NCBI GenBank assembly: GCA_030418545.1
Contig: QAIB01000017.1
Location: 1-48,573, forward strand
Reading direction: 5' to 3'
Length of the DNA: 48,573 nt
Origin: Xenophilus aerolatus
Lineage (GTDB): Bacteria; Pseudomonadota; Gammaproteobacteria; Burkholderiales; Burkholderiaceae_C
Shown: piece by piece, positions 26,234-35,425 of the stretch
Layout of the letters: every line of letters begins with the position of its first letter
Numbering within the stretch: the stretch's first letter is position 1
Made by a program: the position numbers and the translations under genes
Notes under the pieces: generated by a model
The model's input: only the letters and a program-made list of their open reading frames with translations
Told to the model about the DNA's origin: nothing
Databases searched by the model: none

Positions 26234-26362
26234 GCCGGCGCCCGGTCGAAGCCCCGGCCGGCGCGCGCCATCCGCCGTCCGTGCACGTGCACCTCGCTGA
26301 CTCGAGTCGGCGCGTTTTCCCGCTTGCGCCGCGGTGCGGGGCTCGCTGCAATGGGCGATGTG

Positions 26363-26905
26363 ATGCACCGCCCTTCCTTCCTTGCGCTGTGGCTGCTCGC
26401 CGGCGTGCTGCCTGCGACGGCCGCACCTGCGGCACCGGGCGCGCGCGCGTCGATGGCCGCCCTGGGCATGCAGCCGGCGCAGGTCGAGTACCTGTCCAAC
26501 GAGGCGCCCTTCGTGGTCTTCGACGTCAGCCCGCGCAGCCTGTCGGCAGAGGATGCGGCACGGGGGGTGTCGCAGGTGTCGCTGAGCTACGTGGCGGTGG
26601 ATGCGCTGTCGCGCGTGGAGGTGAGCACCTTCACGCGCAGCGGCGCGGCGGGCGAGCTGCAGGTGCACGGGCTGCCGGTGCGCATCGACTGCGGCGGCGG
26701 CACCGCGGGCCATCGCCAATGCACGGTGCCCGCGATCGGCGCGGCAGCCCGCGCGTCGGGTGACCTGCAGTTCGGCCTGCGCGTGGAAGCCGAAGGGCTC
26801 GACGGCGAGCGCAGCGTGGTGCTGGTGATGCTGCCCGTGCAGCGGCCGATGGCGACCCCACCCGCCCGGCGTGCAGCGGCTGCCACGACGCGCCGGCAGC
26901 CATAG
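26363..26905 (+). CDS. Exported protein of unknown function
   Basis: The 180-residue precursor has a signal peptide (MHRPSFLALWLLAGVLPATAA, cleavage probably after ATA-AP). I recognise no family. The mature part includes VEYLSNEAPFVVFDVSP and one Cys pair (IDCGGGTAGHRQC) that could form a disulfide, and ends in an Ala/Arg-rich tail. An in-frame ATG at 26351 is an alternative start; neither has a clear ribosome-binding site. It follows the halohydrin-dehalogenase-like gene after 129 bases. Confidence 0.65.
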   Translation: MHRPSFLALWLLAGVLPATAAPAAPGARASMAALGMQPAQVEYLSNEAPFVVFDVSPRSLSAEDAARGVSQVSLSYVAVDALSRVEVSTFTRSGAAGELQVHGLPVRIDCGGGTAGHRQCTVPAIGAAARASGDLQFGLRVEAEGLDGERSVVLVMLPVQRPMATPPARRAAAATTRRQP

Positions 26906-26939
26906 ACGTTTGCGTCAGACGCATATCACCACTCGGTCG

Positions 26940-26968
26940 TTGGTGATCGGGATGCGCCACCGTACATT
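26940..26968 (+). promoter_or_regulatory. Putative sigma-70 promoter of a small RNA
   Basis: TTGGTG (26940-26945) and TACATT (26963-26968) are exactly 17 bases apart. Transcription would start near 26975. The only thing downstream before the oppositely oriented zwf gene is a strong terminator at 27032-27057. Confidence 0.45.
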
Positions 26969-26974
26969 GAGGCT

Positions 26975-27057
26975 GCAAACTCTGACGGAGCGGGGTTTGT
27001 CTCCTCGTCGTTCACCGTAACGGCGTTGCACGGGTCCCCCTGGGGGCCCTTTTTTTT
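26975..27057 (+). ncRNA. Candidate small RNA, about 80 nt
   Basis: The segment between the promoter at 26940-26968 and the intrinsic terminator has no open reading frame with a ribosome-binding site. It could fold an AAACTC/GGGGTTT hairpin (26988-27009) before the terminator stem. The size and the long U-tract are typical of Hfq-type small RNAs. This is inferred from promoter, structure and terminator only; a leaderless remnant of an upstream transcript end is the alternative. Confidence 0.4.
27032..27057 (+). terminator. Strong intrinsic terminator upstream of the zwf 3' end
   Basis: GGGTCCCCCTGGGGGCCC forms a 7-bp stem (one G-U pair) with a 4-base loop, followed by eight T residues. It points along the plus strand. 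On the minus strand the U-tract is missing, so it does not terminate zwf well. Confidence 0.8.
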
Positions 27058-27068
27058 GCCGGTGCGCC

Positions 27069-28532
27069 TCAGCTGCCGCTCTTGTTCGGATTGCGCCACG
27101 CCCGCTCGAAGGGCAGCCGCCAGGCATGCGGCGCGATCAGCTGGTGTACGGGCTTGGGTCCCCACGAGCCGGGCTCGTACAGGCGCACGGGCGGCGGTGC
27201 GTCCAGCAGCGGCTGCGACACCTCCCACAGGCGCTCGATGCCCTCGGCCGTGGTGAACAGGGTGCGGTCGCCGCGCATGGCGTCGAGGATCAGGCGCTCG
27301 TAGGCCTCCAGCACCTCGCCGGCCAGGCCGGTGTCGGTCATCGCGAACTGCAGGCTCAGCTTGTCCAGCCGCATGCCGGGGCCGGGGCGCTTGCCGTAGA
27401 ACGACAGGCTCATCTTCGACGCGTCCGCCAGGTCGAAGGTGAGGTGGTCCGGCCCCTGCGCACCCACGCCGCTGCCGGGCGGGAACATGCTCTTGGGCGG
27501 CTCGCGAAAAGCGATGGAGATGATGCGCTGCCTCTCGGCCATGCGCTTGCCGGTGCGCAGGTAGAAGGGCACGCCGGCCCAGCGCCAGTTGTCGATGTGG
27601 CACTTCAGCGCGATGAAGGTCTCGGTGTCGGAGTCGGGGTCGACGCCTTCCTCGCCGCGGTAGCCGCTGTACTGGCCGCGCACCACGTCGCCGGGCAGGA
27701 TGGGGAGCATGCTGCGGAAGACCTTGTTCTTCTCCTCGCCGATGTGCTCGGGGTCGAGCGAGGTGGGCGGCTCCATCGCCATGAAGCCGAGGATCTGGAA
27801 CAGGTGCGTGACCACCATGTCGCGGTACGCGCCGGTCTGCTCGTAGAAGCCCGATCGCTTGCCCAGGCCCAGCGTCTCGGGCACGTCGATCTGCACGTGG
27901 TCGATGAAGTTGCGGTTCCAGATCGGTTCGAACAGGCCGTTGGCGAAGCGGAAGGCCAGGATGTTCTGCGCCGGCTCCTTGCCCAGGAAATGGTCGATGC
28001 GGAAGATCTGCGATTCGTCGAAGACCTCGTGCAGCCTGGCGTTGAGCACGCGCGCGCTGGCCAGGTCGGTGCCGAAGGGCTTTTCCATCACGATGCGCGA
28101 GCGCTCGACCAGTTCCGCATCGCCCAGCATGCGCACCACGGGCAGCGCGGCCGAGGGCGGCACGCTGAGGTAGTGCAGCCGCCGGCACTCGACACCCAGC
28201 GAGGCCTCGGCGCGCGCCACCGCGTCTTTCAGCGCCGGCGCCCCGGCGGCCAGCGGCACGTAGTCGAGCTGGGCAGCAAAGCGCTCCCAGGCGGCGGGGC
28301 TGGTCTTGCGGCTGCCGAACTCGTCCAGGGCGCTGCGGGCGATGGCTTTGAAACCGTCGACGTCGATGTCGTCGAGCGAGACGCCGACGATGCGCCAGTC
28401 GGGAATGAAGCCTGCGCTGCACAGGTGGAACAGGCCCGGCAGCAGCTTGCGCCGCGACAGGTCGCCGGTGGCGCCCACGAGCACCACCACCTGCGGAAAG
28501 CGCGGCCCGACGCCGGCGGGGATCTTGGCCAT
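27069..28532 (-). CDS. zwf: Glucose-6-phosphate dehydrogenase
   Basis: The 487-residue enzyme catalyses the first step of the oxidative pentose phosphate and Entner-Doudoroff routes. The NADP-binding GATGDLSRRKL lies at 20-30, the active-site signature RIDHFLGKE at 178-186, and VMEKPFGTDLASA precedes it. Length and motifs are normal. It begins with ATG at 28532 (reverse strand). The converging side holds the candidate small RNA 12 bases away. No gene for 6-phosphogluconolactonase is next to it. Confidence 0.97.
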   Translation of the reverse strand: MAKIPAGVGPRFPQVVVLVGATGDLSRRKLLPGLFHLCSAGFIPDWRIVGVSLDDIDVDGFKAIARSALDEFGSRKTSPAAWERFAAQLDYVPLAAGAPALKDAVARAEASLGVECRRLHYLSVPPSAALPVVRMLGDAELVERSRIVMEKPFGTDLASARVLNARLHEVFDESQIFRIDHFLGKEPAQNILAFRFANGLFEPIWNRNFIDHVQIDVPETLGLGKRSGFYEQTGAYRDMVVTHLFQILGFMAMEPPTSLDPEHIGEEKNKVFRSMLPILPGDVVRGQYSGYRGEEGVDPDSDTETFIALKCHIDNWRWAGVPFYLRTGKRMAERQRIISIAFREPPKSMFPPGSGVGAQGPDHLTFDLADASKMSLSFYGKRPGPGMRLDKLSLQFAMTDTGLAGEVLEAYERLILDAMRGDRTLFTTAEGIERLWEVSQPLLDAPPPVRLYEPGSWGPKPVHQLIAPHAWRLPFERAWRNPNKSGS

Positions 28533-28698
28533 CTCGGCAATCTCCGGAGTTGTTGTGCCGGCCGGGCAAGCGAATTCGGTGCCACGGGCCCGGTGCCGGC
28601 CGGCCGATGCCGCGAATGGCCCGGGGTGCCATGAAATCAGGCGCTGTTCGCGCCGTCAGGACGGGCGCCGGACGCCGATTCGGTCCTCAAAACCCGGG

Positions 28699-29547
28699 TC
28701 AGCGCGCCCGGGTGCCCATCACCGCCGCCGCGATGATCATGGCGGCCGCGATCGCGATGCTCCAGCTCAGCGGCCGGCCCGTCACCAGCAGCAGGAGGGC
28801 GGTGGACGCCAGCGGCGTGATGTAGCTCAGGATCCCGATCTGCCGCGCGTCGCCGCCCTTGAGCGCGCGGTCCCACAGGAAGAAGGCCGCGCCCAGCGGG
28901 CCGAGCCCGCACAGCGCAATGAGGCCCCAGTCGCGGACCGACAGCGCCACGGCCGGTTCCAGCAGTGCATGGCACAGCAGCGACAGCGCGCCCGACACCA
29001 GCCCGAACAGGCCGATCGCCGCGGTCGGGAACGGCGGCACCCGCTGCGTCCACAGCGAATAGCTCGACCAGATGAAGGCCGAGCCCAGCGCCGGCACGAA
29101 GCCCCAGTACCCGGTGTTGCCGGCCCCGTCGGCTGCGGCGCTGCGGGCCCCGAGGATCGCCACCGCCGCGCCCGCGAAACCCAGCAGCGCCGCTGCCAGG
29201 TGCAGCGGCCGCAGCGTCGTGCCCGGCAGGAAGAGCGGCGCCATCACCACCATCCCGAGTGGCCAGAGGTAGTTGACCAGGTTCGCCTCCACCGGCGGCG
29301 CGTGGCGCAGCGCGATGAACAGCAGGAAGTGAAAGCCGAACAGACCGTAGACGCCCAGCGCCAGCGTGCGCGGCGGCACGCGCCAGGCGGTCCGGTCGCG
29401 CAGCACCAGCGGCCAGCTCGGCATGCTGCCCACGATCAGTGCGGCGCCCGTCAGCAGGAAGGGCGGCACCTGCGCCAGGGTGGTGCCCAGGCTGGCCAGG
29501 GTGGCCCACAGCGCGATGGCGGCAATGGCATAGGCGGTCGATGACAT
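28699..29547 (-). CDS. EamA/DMT family exporter (YddG-like)
   Basis: The 282-residue inner-membrane protein has about ten hydrophobic segments and two EamA repeats, with the YddG-like features EANLVNYLWPLGMVVMAPLF and WDRALKGGDARQIGILSYITPL. YddG exports aromatic amino acids; the substrate here is not proven. It is the last gene of normal high-GC composition before the accessory region begins. A 166-base gap to zwf holds nothing recognisable. Confidence 0.88.
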   Translation of the reverse strand: MSSTAYAIAAIALWATLASLGTTLAQVPPFLLTGAALIVGSMPSWPLVLRDRTAWRVPPRTLALGVYGLFGFHFLLFIALRHAPPVEANLVNYLWPLGMVVMAPLFLPGTTLRPLHLAAALLGFAGAAVAILGARSAAADGAGNTGYWGFVPALGSAFIWSSYSLWTQRVPPFPTAAIGLFGLVSGALSLLCHALLEPAVALSVRDWGLIALCGLGPLGAAFFLWDRALKGGDARQIGILSYITPLASTALLLLVTGRPLSWSIAIAAAMIIAAAVMGTRAR

Positions 29548-29924
29548 GCCGGGATCCTAGATGCAATGTCGCATTGGCCCGTTCACCCGGAAAGGGCTGG
29601 GCAACTTGGTTTGCCATGCTTCAGTCACCCAGAAGGCGCAACAGAGCGAACAGGCACAAGAATGCCAAACTGACCTTTGAAGGGTGCAAGCTTCCCCAGC
29701 GCATGGCAGTGCGGCGTTGATGCCTGTAGCCGAGCTGCCGGCATCCACCCAGACACGACACGCAACTGGCGCAAGCGCTTCGAGGACACGGTGAATGGGG
29801 TTTGTTGGAGCAGTTCACATTCATTGACCATCCGCACAAACCTGCACGACGTGCTGCGTCTGCGCATCGTGTACCCCAGCCACTTATGTCGACCGTGCCG
29901 CGGAGATTTTTGGGGGCCGCAGCT
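29548..29924. other. Low-GC junction region with a possible transposase remnant
   Basis: No intact gene. Base composition drops sharply compared with the upstream genes. On the plus strand, 29730-29810 encodes AAGIHPDTTRNWRKRFEDT, which resembles the N-terminal helix-turn-helix of IS630/IS3-like transposases but is cut off by stops. I treat it as a probable remnant marking the edge of an acquired segment; the match is short and uncertain. Confidence 0.3.
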
Positions 29925-29950
29925 GTAACCCCCAGCGGACCGATATCGAA
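29925..29950 (+). promoter_or_regulatory. ECF sigma-type promoter of the bufferin operon
   Basis: GTAACC (29925-29930), 16 bases, then CGAA (29947-29950). As I recall, this is exactly the sigma-F promoter motif defined in Caulobacter crescentus, whose regulon includes bufferin operons. It lies 95 bases before the bufA2 start and in the correct direction. No sigma-F/anti-sigma gene pair is present in this window. Confidence 0.72.
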
Positions 29951-30045
29951 TATTGGTTGGGTCCTACTCGCAACTCGATGACGGCCCAAAGGTCCGGATG
30001 CAAATCTGCTGTCACACAACATTGTTCTTAGAGAAAGCAACAACC

Positions 30046-30336
30046 ATGAATCCTTCCAAGACTTCTGCTGCTTCCCTGGCTGCTGCGGCCGCCATGTTCT
30101 CCCTCTCGGCCATTGCCGCCCAGCCGCCGGCAGGCAGCAACGGCCTAGCCATTGCTGCCAGCGACAAGGTTCACTGCTATGGCGTGCACGAATGCAAGGG
30201 CATGGCCGATTGCAAGACGACCGAGAACGCCTGCAAAGGCCAGAACGCCTGCAAGGGGCACAGCTTCAAGGGCATGGAAGCCGGCCAGTGCCTGTCAAAT
30301 GGAGGCACCATTGGCGACTTGACGATCAAGAAGTAG
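30046..30336 (+). CDS. bufA2: BufA2-type bufferin precursor (copper-binding RiPP)
   Basis: The 96-residue precursor has a signal peptide ending SAIAA-QPP. The core carries six regularly spaced cysteines (44, 50, 56, 63, 69, 82) within repeated C-K-G/N-x-C units ([21 protein letters not shown]). This matches the 6/12-Cys bufferin subfamily: periplasmic peptides whose cysteines are modified by a BufB enzyme to bind copper. It starts at ATG 30046 with AGAGAAAG upstream and is followed after 8 bases by bufB. Confidence 0.88.
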   Translation: MNPSKTSAASLAAAAAMFSLSAIAAQPPAGSNGLAIAASDKVHCYGVHECKGMADCKTTENACKGQNACKGHSFKGMEAGQCLSNGGTIGDLTIKK

Positions 30337-30344
30337 GTGCCCGC

Positions 30345-31184
30345 GTGTCCCCGCAGGCACCATGCAACGCTGGGTTTGGCCTCGGTCTGCGAACCGCGCA
30401 CTACAGTGAATTCCTTTCTGAGGCGCAGCGGGTCGACTGGCTCGAGGTCATCTCAGACAATTACCTGGTGCCGGGGGGCAAACCGCTGGCCATGCTCGAC
30501 GCGATACGCCAGCGCTACCCCATGGCGATGCACGGCGTGTCAATGTCCCTTGGCAGCTTCGACGGGCCGGACCCCGCTTACCTCCGGCGCCTGCGCCAGC
30601 TCGCTGATCGCGTCGATCCGATGTGGATTTCCGACCACCTTTGCTTTACGGGCGTGCACGGTCGCAATACACACGATCTGTTGCCGCTACCCTACACCGA
30701 AGAGGCGTTGAGCGTCGTGGTCCGGAATGTTCTGCGCGCACAGGAGGCGCTCGGTGAGCGCATCCTTCTCGAAAACGTCTCTAGTTACCTCGAGTACACT
30801 GACTCGACGATGAACGAATGGGACTTCCTTCGAGAAGTCTCCGAATCGGCCGATTGCCTGATCTTGCTGGATCTCAACAACATCTATGTCAGCGCAGTCA
30901 ATCATGGCCATGATCCGATGGACTATCTGCGTGCGGTGCCCGACGACCGCGTGCGTCAGTTCCATCTCGCCGGGCACACGTCTCACGGCGACCATCTTGT
31001 CGACACCCATGACGCAGCAGTGAGCGATCCGGTTTGGGCGCTGTATGCTGCGGCGCTAGAGCGCTTCGGCCCCGTCGCCACGATGATCGAGCGCGACGAC
31101 CACATTCCACCTCTGGCCGAACTCGTCGCCGAACTCGACGTTGCGCGTCAAATAGCCGCCAGTGCGCCAGTGGCAGCTGCATGA
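30345..31184 (+). CDS. bufB: BufB, multinuclear iron oxidase (DUF692) bufferin maturase
   Basis: The 279-residue protein has the DUF692/MNIO signature with metal-binding residues in [71 protein letters not shown] and [14 protein letters not shown] enzymes oxidise cysteines of the precursor peptide, to thiooxazoles in known bufferins. The start is GTG 30345, because no ATG gives the full N-terminus. Its stop overlaps the bufC start (ATGA), so translation is coupled. Confidence 0.92.
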   Translation: MSPQAPCNAGFGLGLRTAHYSEFLSEAQRVDWLEVISDNYLVPGGKPLAMLDAIRQRYPMAMHGVSMSLGSFDGPDPAYLRRLRQLADRVDPMWISDHLCFTGVHGRNTHDLLPLPYTEEALSVVVRNVLRAQEALGERILLENVSSYLEYTDSTMNEWDFLREVSESADCLILLDLNNIYVSAVNHGHDPMDYLRAVPDDRVRQFHLAGHTSHGDHLVDTHDAAVSDPVWALYAAALERFGPVATMIERDDHIPPLAELVAELDVARQIAASAPVAAA

Positions 31185-31954
31185 GTTCTCTTCACTCAAC
31201 GCAAAGTGCACTGCAGGAATATCTTCTGCACGGCGACATGGAGATTGCCAACATGCTGCGTAAGGGCGGCATCGGCATCAGACGTCGGCTAGCCATCTAT
31301 CGTGAGGGATATGTCCTGCGCCTGCTTGCCGCGCTGAGAGACAGCTATGGACATACCGTTCAGTGGCTCGGCCAGGACAGATTCGACAGCCTCGCTTTGA
31401 ACTACATCACGACGCATGTCTCGGTCAACCGCAGCATCAACGAGTACGGGGAGGGTTTCGCGGATTGGATCGCCGCCACTGCGATCGAACATCCAGCCTG
31501 TGCCGAACTTGCGTGCATGGACTGGGCCTTGCGCAGGGCATTCGATGGTCCCGATAGCGCTGTCGTGTCCAGCGACCAATTGGCCGAGGTGAAGTCTGAG
31601 GACTGGTCGCGGGCCGGCTTCATGCTGGTGCCAACGTGGCGATTGCTGGAGCAGCGCTTCAACACCTTGGCGCTGTGGCTTGCGCTCGATCGCAACGAAG
31701 CCCCGCCAGAGACTGTGTCCTTGGCGAGTCCACAGAAGGTGCTGGTGTGGCGGCGTGGTCACAACCCGCACTTTCGAAGCGTCGACGCCCAGGAGGCGGC
31801 TGCGCTGGTCGATCTTGACGATGGGGTCCGTTTCTCGGACCTGTGTGCAGCACTGGCCCAACAGACCACCGATGCACAGGCGATTGCAAAGCTTGGGCGA
31901 TGGCTTCATCAGTGGGTCAGCGAAGACCTGCTGGCCAAGGTAACGCTCGACTGA
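31181..31954 (+). CDS. bufC: BufC, DUF2063 partner protein
   Basis: The 257-residue protein has the DUF2063 (HvfC/BufC N-terminal) features: [17 protein letters not shown] start ([21 protein letters not shown]), [19 protein letters not shown] middle and FADWIAA. It forms the recognition partner that presents the precursor to BufB. It follows bufB with a 4-base overlap, completing a bufA-B-C operon. No BufD-type DoxX membrane gene follows; degenerate insertion-sequence DNA does. Confidence 0.9.
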   Translation: MSSLHSTQSALQEYLLHGDMEIANMLRKGGIGIRRRLAIYREGYVLRLLAALRDSYGHTVQWLGQDRFDSLALNYITTHVSVNRSINEYGEGFADWIAATAIEHPACAELACMDWALRRAFDGPDSAVVSSDQLAEVKSEDWSRAGFMLVPTWRLLEQRFNTLALWLALDRNEAPPETVSLASPQKVLVWRRGHNPHFRSVDAQEAAALVDLDDGVRFSDLCAALAQQTTDAQAIAKLGRWLHQWVSEDLLAKVTLD

Positions 31955-31971
31955 CTCACCCATGCTTTCAA

Positions 31972-32212
31972 GGCACGGCGATCGAACAGGCGATCGAGGG
32001 CGGCCAGTCAGTGGCGGCCGGGGCTCGTTCGCTGAAGCTGTCGGGCAACGTGGGTGTGCCGTGCCGGCGAGGGCCACCAGATGCTCAGCCCGCGCCGGCG
32101 CAGCCGTTGCCGCGGGCAGAGGTGAGCCGGCTGCGACAAAAGCCGAAGGGCCGTGACGCGCGAAGAATGCGTACAAAAAAAGCGCAGACTTCGCGCTTGC
32201 GGCTCACCGTCT
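31972..32212 (+). pseudogene. Decayed IS3-family OrfA remnant
   Basis: The frame starting near 31981 reads IEQAIEGGQSVAAGARSLKLS, like the helix-turn-helix of IS3-family OrfA proteins. Further on, EVSRLRQK and [11 protein letters not shown] resemble the leucine-zipper/MExxILKKA end of OrfA, with changes and no matching OrfB. No intact gene lies in 31955-32450; after about 32220 nothing is recognisable apart from the AGGGAGA ribosome-binding site of the next gene. Confidence 0.45.
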
Positions 32213-32450
32213 TACTCATTGCCTGGGGCCTGCCGCTTGGTCGAAAGCGACCGAACCGGCCGTACGTGGACAGCGCTCATGGCGCTTCGTGGCGTCCACC
32301 GATCGCGCTCTGGTCCAATTTACGAATATTTCGAGTACTTGTTCGCACGTTTTCCGCGGACGCCGCTGGCCTAATGCCCGACTGGGCAACAGCAATAACG
32401 CTGTTGCCCATTTCGCGCCATACAGTCAACAAGCCCAGGGAGACAAGAAA

Positions 32451-33413
32451 ATGAAACGACGCGCTGTGCTCGCTTTGAGCCTGCTTGCAATCGGCAACTG
32501 TGCGCTGGCCCAGGAATTCCCCAACAGGCCGATCAAGCTCCAGGTGCCATTCGCACCGGGCGGCACCACCGACATCGTGGCCCGCGTGATTGCCGAGCCA
32601 CTGGGCAGAATACTCGGACAGCCGGTGGTGGTCGAGAACAAGGCCGGCGCCGGTGGGGTGGTCGGTGCGACCGAAACGGCACGTGCCGCGCCCGATGGCT
32701 ATTCGCTGGGCGTGGCCACGGTGTCCACCACGGCGGCGAACCCGGCGATCAACCCCAAGGTGCCTTACAACCCGGTGACGGACTTCACGCCCATCATCAA
32801 CATCGCGGCCACGCCCAACGTGCTGGCGGTGCATCCGGCTTTCCCGGCCAAGGACTACAAGGCGTTCATCGATCTGGTGAAGAGTGCACCGGGCAAATAT
32901 TCATTTGCGACATCGGGCACGGGCGGCATCGGCCACCTGCAAATGGAGCTGTACAAGAGCCTCTCGGGCATCTTCCTCACGCATGTGCCCTACCGCGGCG
33001 CAGGCCCCGCGTTGAACGACGCGGTGGCTGGCCAGGTGCCGATGATTTTTGACAACCTTCCTTCGGCGCTGCCTTTCATCAAGGACGGCCGCCTGGTGCC
33101 TATCGTGGTCGCCGCGCCGCAGCGCTTGGCGCAACTGCCCAACGTGCCCACCTTCAAGGAGGTGGGGCTCGAGCCGGTGAACCGCATGGCGTACTACGGC
33201 ATCTATGGGCCCAAAGGATTGCCCAAGGAGGTGGTGGACAAGATCAGCGCCGGCGTCAAACAGGCTCTGCAAGACCCGGCCGTGCGCAAGCGCATCGAGG
33301 ACACAGGCTCGCTGGTCGTGGGCAATACGCCCGAGCAGTTCGCGGCACAGATCAAGGCGGAGTACGAGGTCTACAAGAAGGTGGTGGCGCAGCAAAAGCT
33401 GGTCGCGGACTGA
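32451..33413 (+). CDS. Bug/TctC-family tripartite tricarboxylate transporter binding protein
   Basis: The 320-residue precursor has a signal peptide ([21 protein letters not shown]) and the Bug-family pattern: [49 protein letters not shown] and [18 protein letters not shown]. Such proteins bind carboxylates or related solutes in the periplasm, often without a linked TctAB permease, as here. AGGGAGA lies 8 bases before ATG 32451. It separates the bufferin operon from the secretion genes and may be part of the same acquired segment. Confidence 0.93.
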   Translation: MKRRAVLALSLLAIGNCALAQEFPNRPIKLQVPFAPGGTTDIVARVIAEPLGRILGQPVVVENKAGAGGVVGATETARAAPDGYSLGVATVSTTAANPAINPKVPYNPVTDFTPIINIAATPNVLAVHPAFPAKDYKAFIDLVKSAPGKYSFATSGTGGIGHLQMELYKSLSGIFLTHVPYRGAGPALNDAVAGQVPMIFDNLPSALPFIKDGRLVPIVVAAPQRLAQLPNVPTFKEVGLEPVNRMAYYGIYGPKGLPKEVVDKISAGVKQALQDPAVRKRIEDTGSLVVGNTPEQFAAQIKAEYEVYKKVVAQQKLVAD

Positions 33414-33459
33414 CGCGCGATATTCTCAACAAGCTGAAGTGCTGCGGCGAACACGATGA

Positions 33460-33567
33460 CTAAGAGGCGCGTGCGCTCGCTCGAGGGTCATTCATCGCGG
33501 CGGACCGTGGAGGCATAGGCAGCGCTTCGCGCCGTCCACGGCGCTGGCGCTGGCGCTGCCTCAGCAT
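33460..33567 (-). pseudogene. Short ORF in the sctP position, possible sctP remnant
   Basis: An ATG (33567, reverse strand) overlaps the sctO stop and opens a 35-residue frame rich in Arg, Gln and Ala. In Hrp1-type loci the gene after hrpO (sctO) is hrpP (sctP), also usually overlapping. The frame ends after 35 codons and nothing T3SS-like follows, so this may be the cut-off start of sctP. No residue match supports it beyond position. Confidence 0.25.
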
Positions 33568-34037
33568 GTGCTGTCGAGTAGCTGTTCGAGCATGGCCGCG
33601 TATTTCTCGTCGATGATTTCGAGCCGCCGCTGGTGACGACGGCGCTGCGCCACGTCCGCGTTGGCCTTGGCCAGTGCATCGGTCGCCGTGTCCAGGGCGC
33701 GCCGGTGCTCCATCAGACCGTTGATCCTGGCCACGTCTGATCGCCGCCAGCGCGCCACGTCTTGTGCGCTGCGCTGGGTGTTGGTCAGCTCGCGCAGTTG
33801 ATGTGCGCGCTGGATTGCGGCGCTCTCCTCGTTCACGGTCAATGCCTCCCGCGCCTGTTGCAGGCGCTGCTCGCACGCCTGCATGACGCTGCGCGCGCAT
33901 GCCAGCTCGATGGTGGCCAGCAGTTTTCGGCGCCGCTGAAGTGTCTGCACTTGCACCAGTTGCGCTACCACTTCGTCGGGTGCGCCGGGCTCTGCAGGCA
34001 CATCGTGCCGCGCGACTGCGAAGCGTGGTGATATCAC
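33561..34037 (-). CDS. sctO: Type III secretion stalk protein SctO (HrpO/YscO-like)
   Basis: The 158-residue protein is highly charged and helical, with a predicted coiled coil over most of its length (for example QTLQRRRKLLATIELACARS, then ANADVAQRRRHQRRLEIIDEKY). This fits the YscO/HrpO/FliJ stalk that contacts the ATPase and the export gate. Family similarity is mainly by length, coil and position directly after sctN. The start is GTG 34037, overlapping the sctN stop (GTGA), with GGAGG upstream. Confidence 0.72.
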   Translation of the reverse strand: MISPRFAVARHDVPAEPGAPDEVVAQLVQVQTLQRRRKLLATIELACARSVMQACEQRLQQAREALTVNEESAAIQRAHQLRELTNTQRSAQDVARWRRSDVARINGLMEHRRALDTATDALAKANADVAQRRRHQRRLEIIDEKYAAMLEQLLDSTC

Positions 34038-35425
34038 GCAGCCTCCGCAATCGCCAGCAACTGTTGTATTCCGTCGCGCGAGGGAATCGGCTGGCGGGTG
34101 TCTTGGCGTACGAGCTGCACGACGTGCGGGTGGCGCTCGATGACCCGATCCATGGCCAGGTCCAATCCCTTTTTGTATTCGCCCAGCCGCAGGAGCAGCT
34201 CGATTTCCCGGTACTTCGCCAGTATCTCGCGCACGTGCATGGCGGCGTTGATGTGCTTGCGCCCGACGATGTTGGACATCACACGGCTGATGCTGGCCAG
34301 TATGTCGATGGCCGGGTAATGCCCCTGCTCGGCGAGCTTGCGCGACAGCAGAATGTGCCCGTCCAGCAGCGAGATGGCTTCTTCGCTGATGGGGTCGCTG
34401 CGGACTTCGCCATCGGAGAGAATGGTGAATGCAGCCGTGATGGACCCCGTCTCGAAGTTTCCAGCACGTTCGATCAGCCTGGGCAGCAACGAATAGACCG
34501 AAGGCGGGTAGCCCGCGCGCGCTGGGGGTTCGCCTGCGGCCAAGCCGATTTCCCGCTGCGCGCGCGCCAGCCGCGTGAGCGAATCCACCATGAGCAGCAC
34601 GCGCAGGCCCTGGTCACGCAGGCCCTCGGCCACTGCCATGGCCGTGAATGCCGCGCGCACGCGCTCGATGGAGGTGCGGTCCGACGTCGCGCACACAATG
34701 ACCGTCTTTTTCAGCAAGGTCGCTTCAAACTCGTGTTCGGTGAACTCCCGAACCTCTCGCCCACGCTCGCCGATGAGTGCGAGCACGATGGCATCGACCT
34801 CGCTGCCCCGCGCCATGGCTGCCAGCAAGGTGGTCTTGCCGCATCCAGGCGCTGCCAGTATCCCGATACGTTGCCCCACGCCGAGGCTCAGCAGGGTATC
34901 TACCGCGCGGACGCCCGTCGGGAAGGGCTGCACAATGCGAGGACGGGCTGTGGGCGCCGGCGCCTCCACCATCACCAGGTGCGCACTTGCGGACTTGCCA
35001 TCCGGCTGCAGCGGTGGGCGCCCATCCAAGGGCTGTCCAAAGCCGTCGAGGATGCGGCCCAGGAGCGCGGGGCCGACGACGACGGAGTGTGCGCAGCGCA
35101 GGGGGCGGATCAGGTAGACGCTTGAGATACCTTCGATCGCCACCAGGGGCGACAAGAGCACGGACTCTTCCGTGAACCCAACGACTTCGCAACGGATGCC
35201 TTCCTGTGGCCGCGCGGGATGGAAGATCTCGCACTGCTCGCCGACGCTGGCGTTGGGTACAGTCCCCTCGATCAGGGTGCCCAGCACCTTGCGCACCTTG
35301 CCAATGACAGCCACAGGCGTCAGGCGGCCGATCCGGTCGAGCGCAAGCGACTGCACCCGCTGCGCGGCGACCTCCAGCTCTGCGGGGCGCCCCAATTCCG
35401 TTGCAATTGCGGATCGGCCTACCAC
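34034..35425 (-). CDS. sctN: Type III secretion ATPase SctN (HrcN)
   Basis: The 463-residue ATPase has Walker A APGCGKTT at 192-199, Walker B VLLMVDSLTRLARAQREI, and the T3SS/flagellar ATPase stretch GEPPARAGYPPSVYSLLPRLIERAG. It forms the hexameric ATPase at the base of the injectisome that unfolds substrates. All catalytic motifs are intact. It overlaps sctD by 7 bases upstream and sctO downstream, so it sits in a tightly coupled operon. Confidence 0.95.
   Translation of the reverse strand: MVGRSAIATELGRPAELEVAAQRVQSLALDRIGRLTPVAVIGKVRKVLGTLIEGTVPNASVGEQCEIFHPARPQEGIRCEVVGFTEESVLLSPLVAIEGISSVYLIRPLRCAHSVVVGPALLGRILDGFGQPLDGRPPLQPDGKSASAHLVMVEAPAPTARPRIVQPFPTGVRAVDTLLSLGVGQRIGILAAPGCGKTTLLAAMARGSEVDAIVLALIGERGREVREFTEHEFEATLLKKTVIVCATSDRTSIERVRAAFTAMAVAEGLRDQGLRVLLMVDSLTRLARAQREIGLAAGEPPARAGYPPSVYSLLPRLIERAGNFETGSITAAFTILSDGEVRSDPISEEAISLLDGHILLSRKLAEQGHYPAIDILASISRVMSNIVGRKHINAAMHVREILAKYREIELLLRLGEYKKGLDLAMDRVIERHPHVVQLVRQDTRQPIPSRDGIQQLLAIAEAA

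Noticed and set aside
31955-32450. Intact small genes in the gap between bufC and the Bug gene
   Set aside because: Several short frames exist, but none has a ribosome-binding site or coherent protein; the only recognisable trace is the broken IS3 OrfA.
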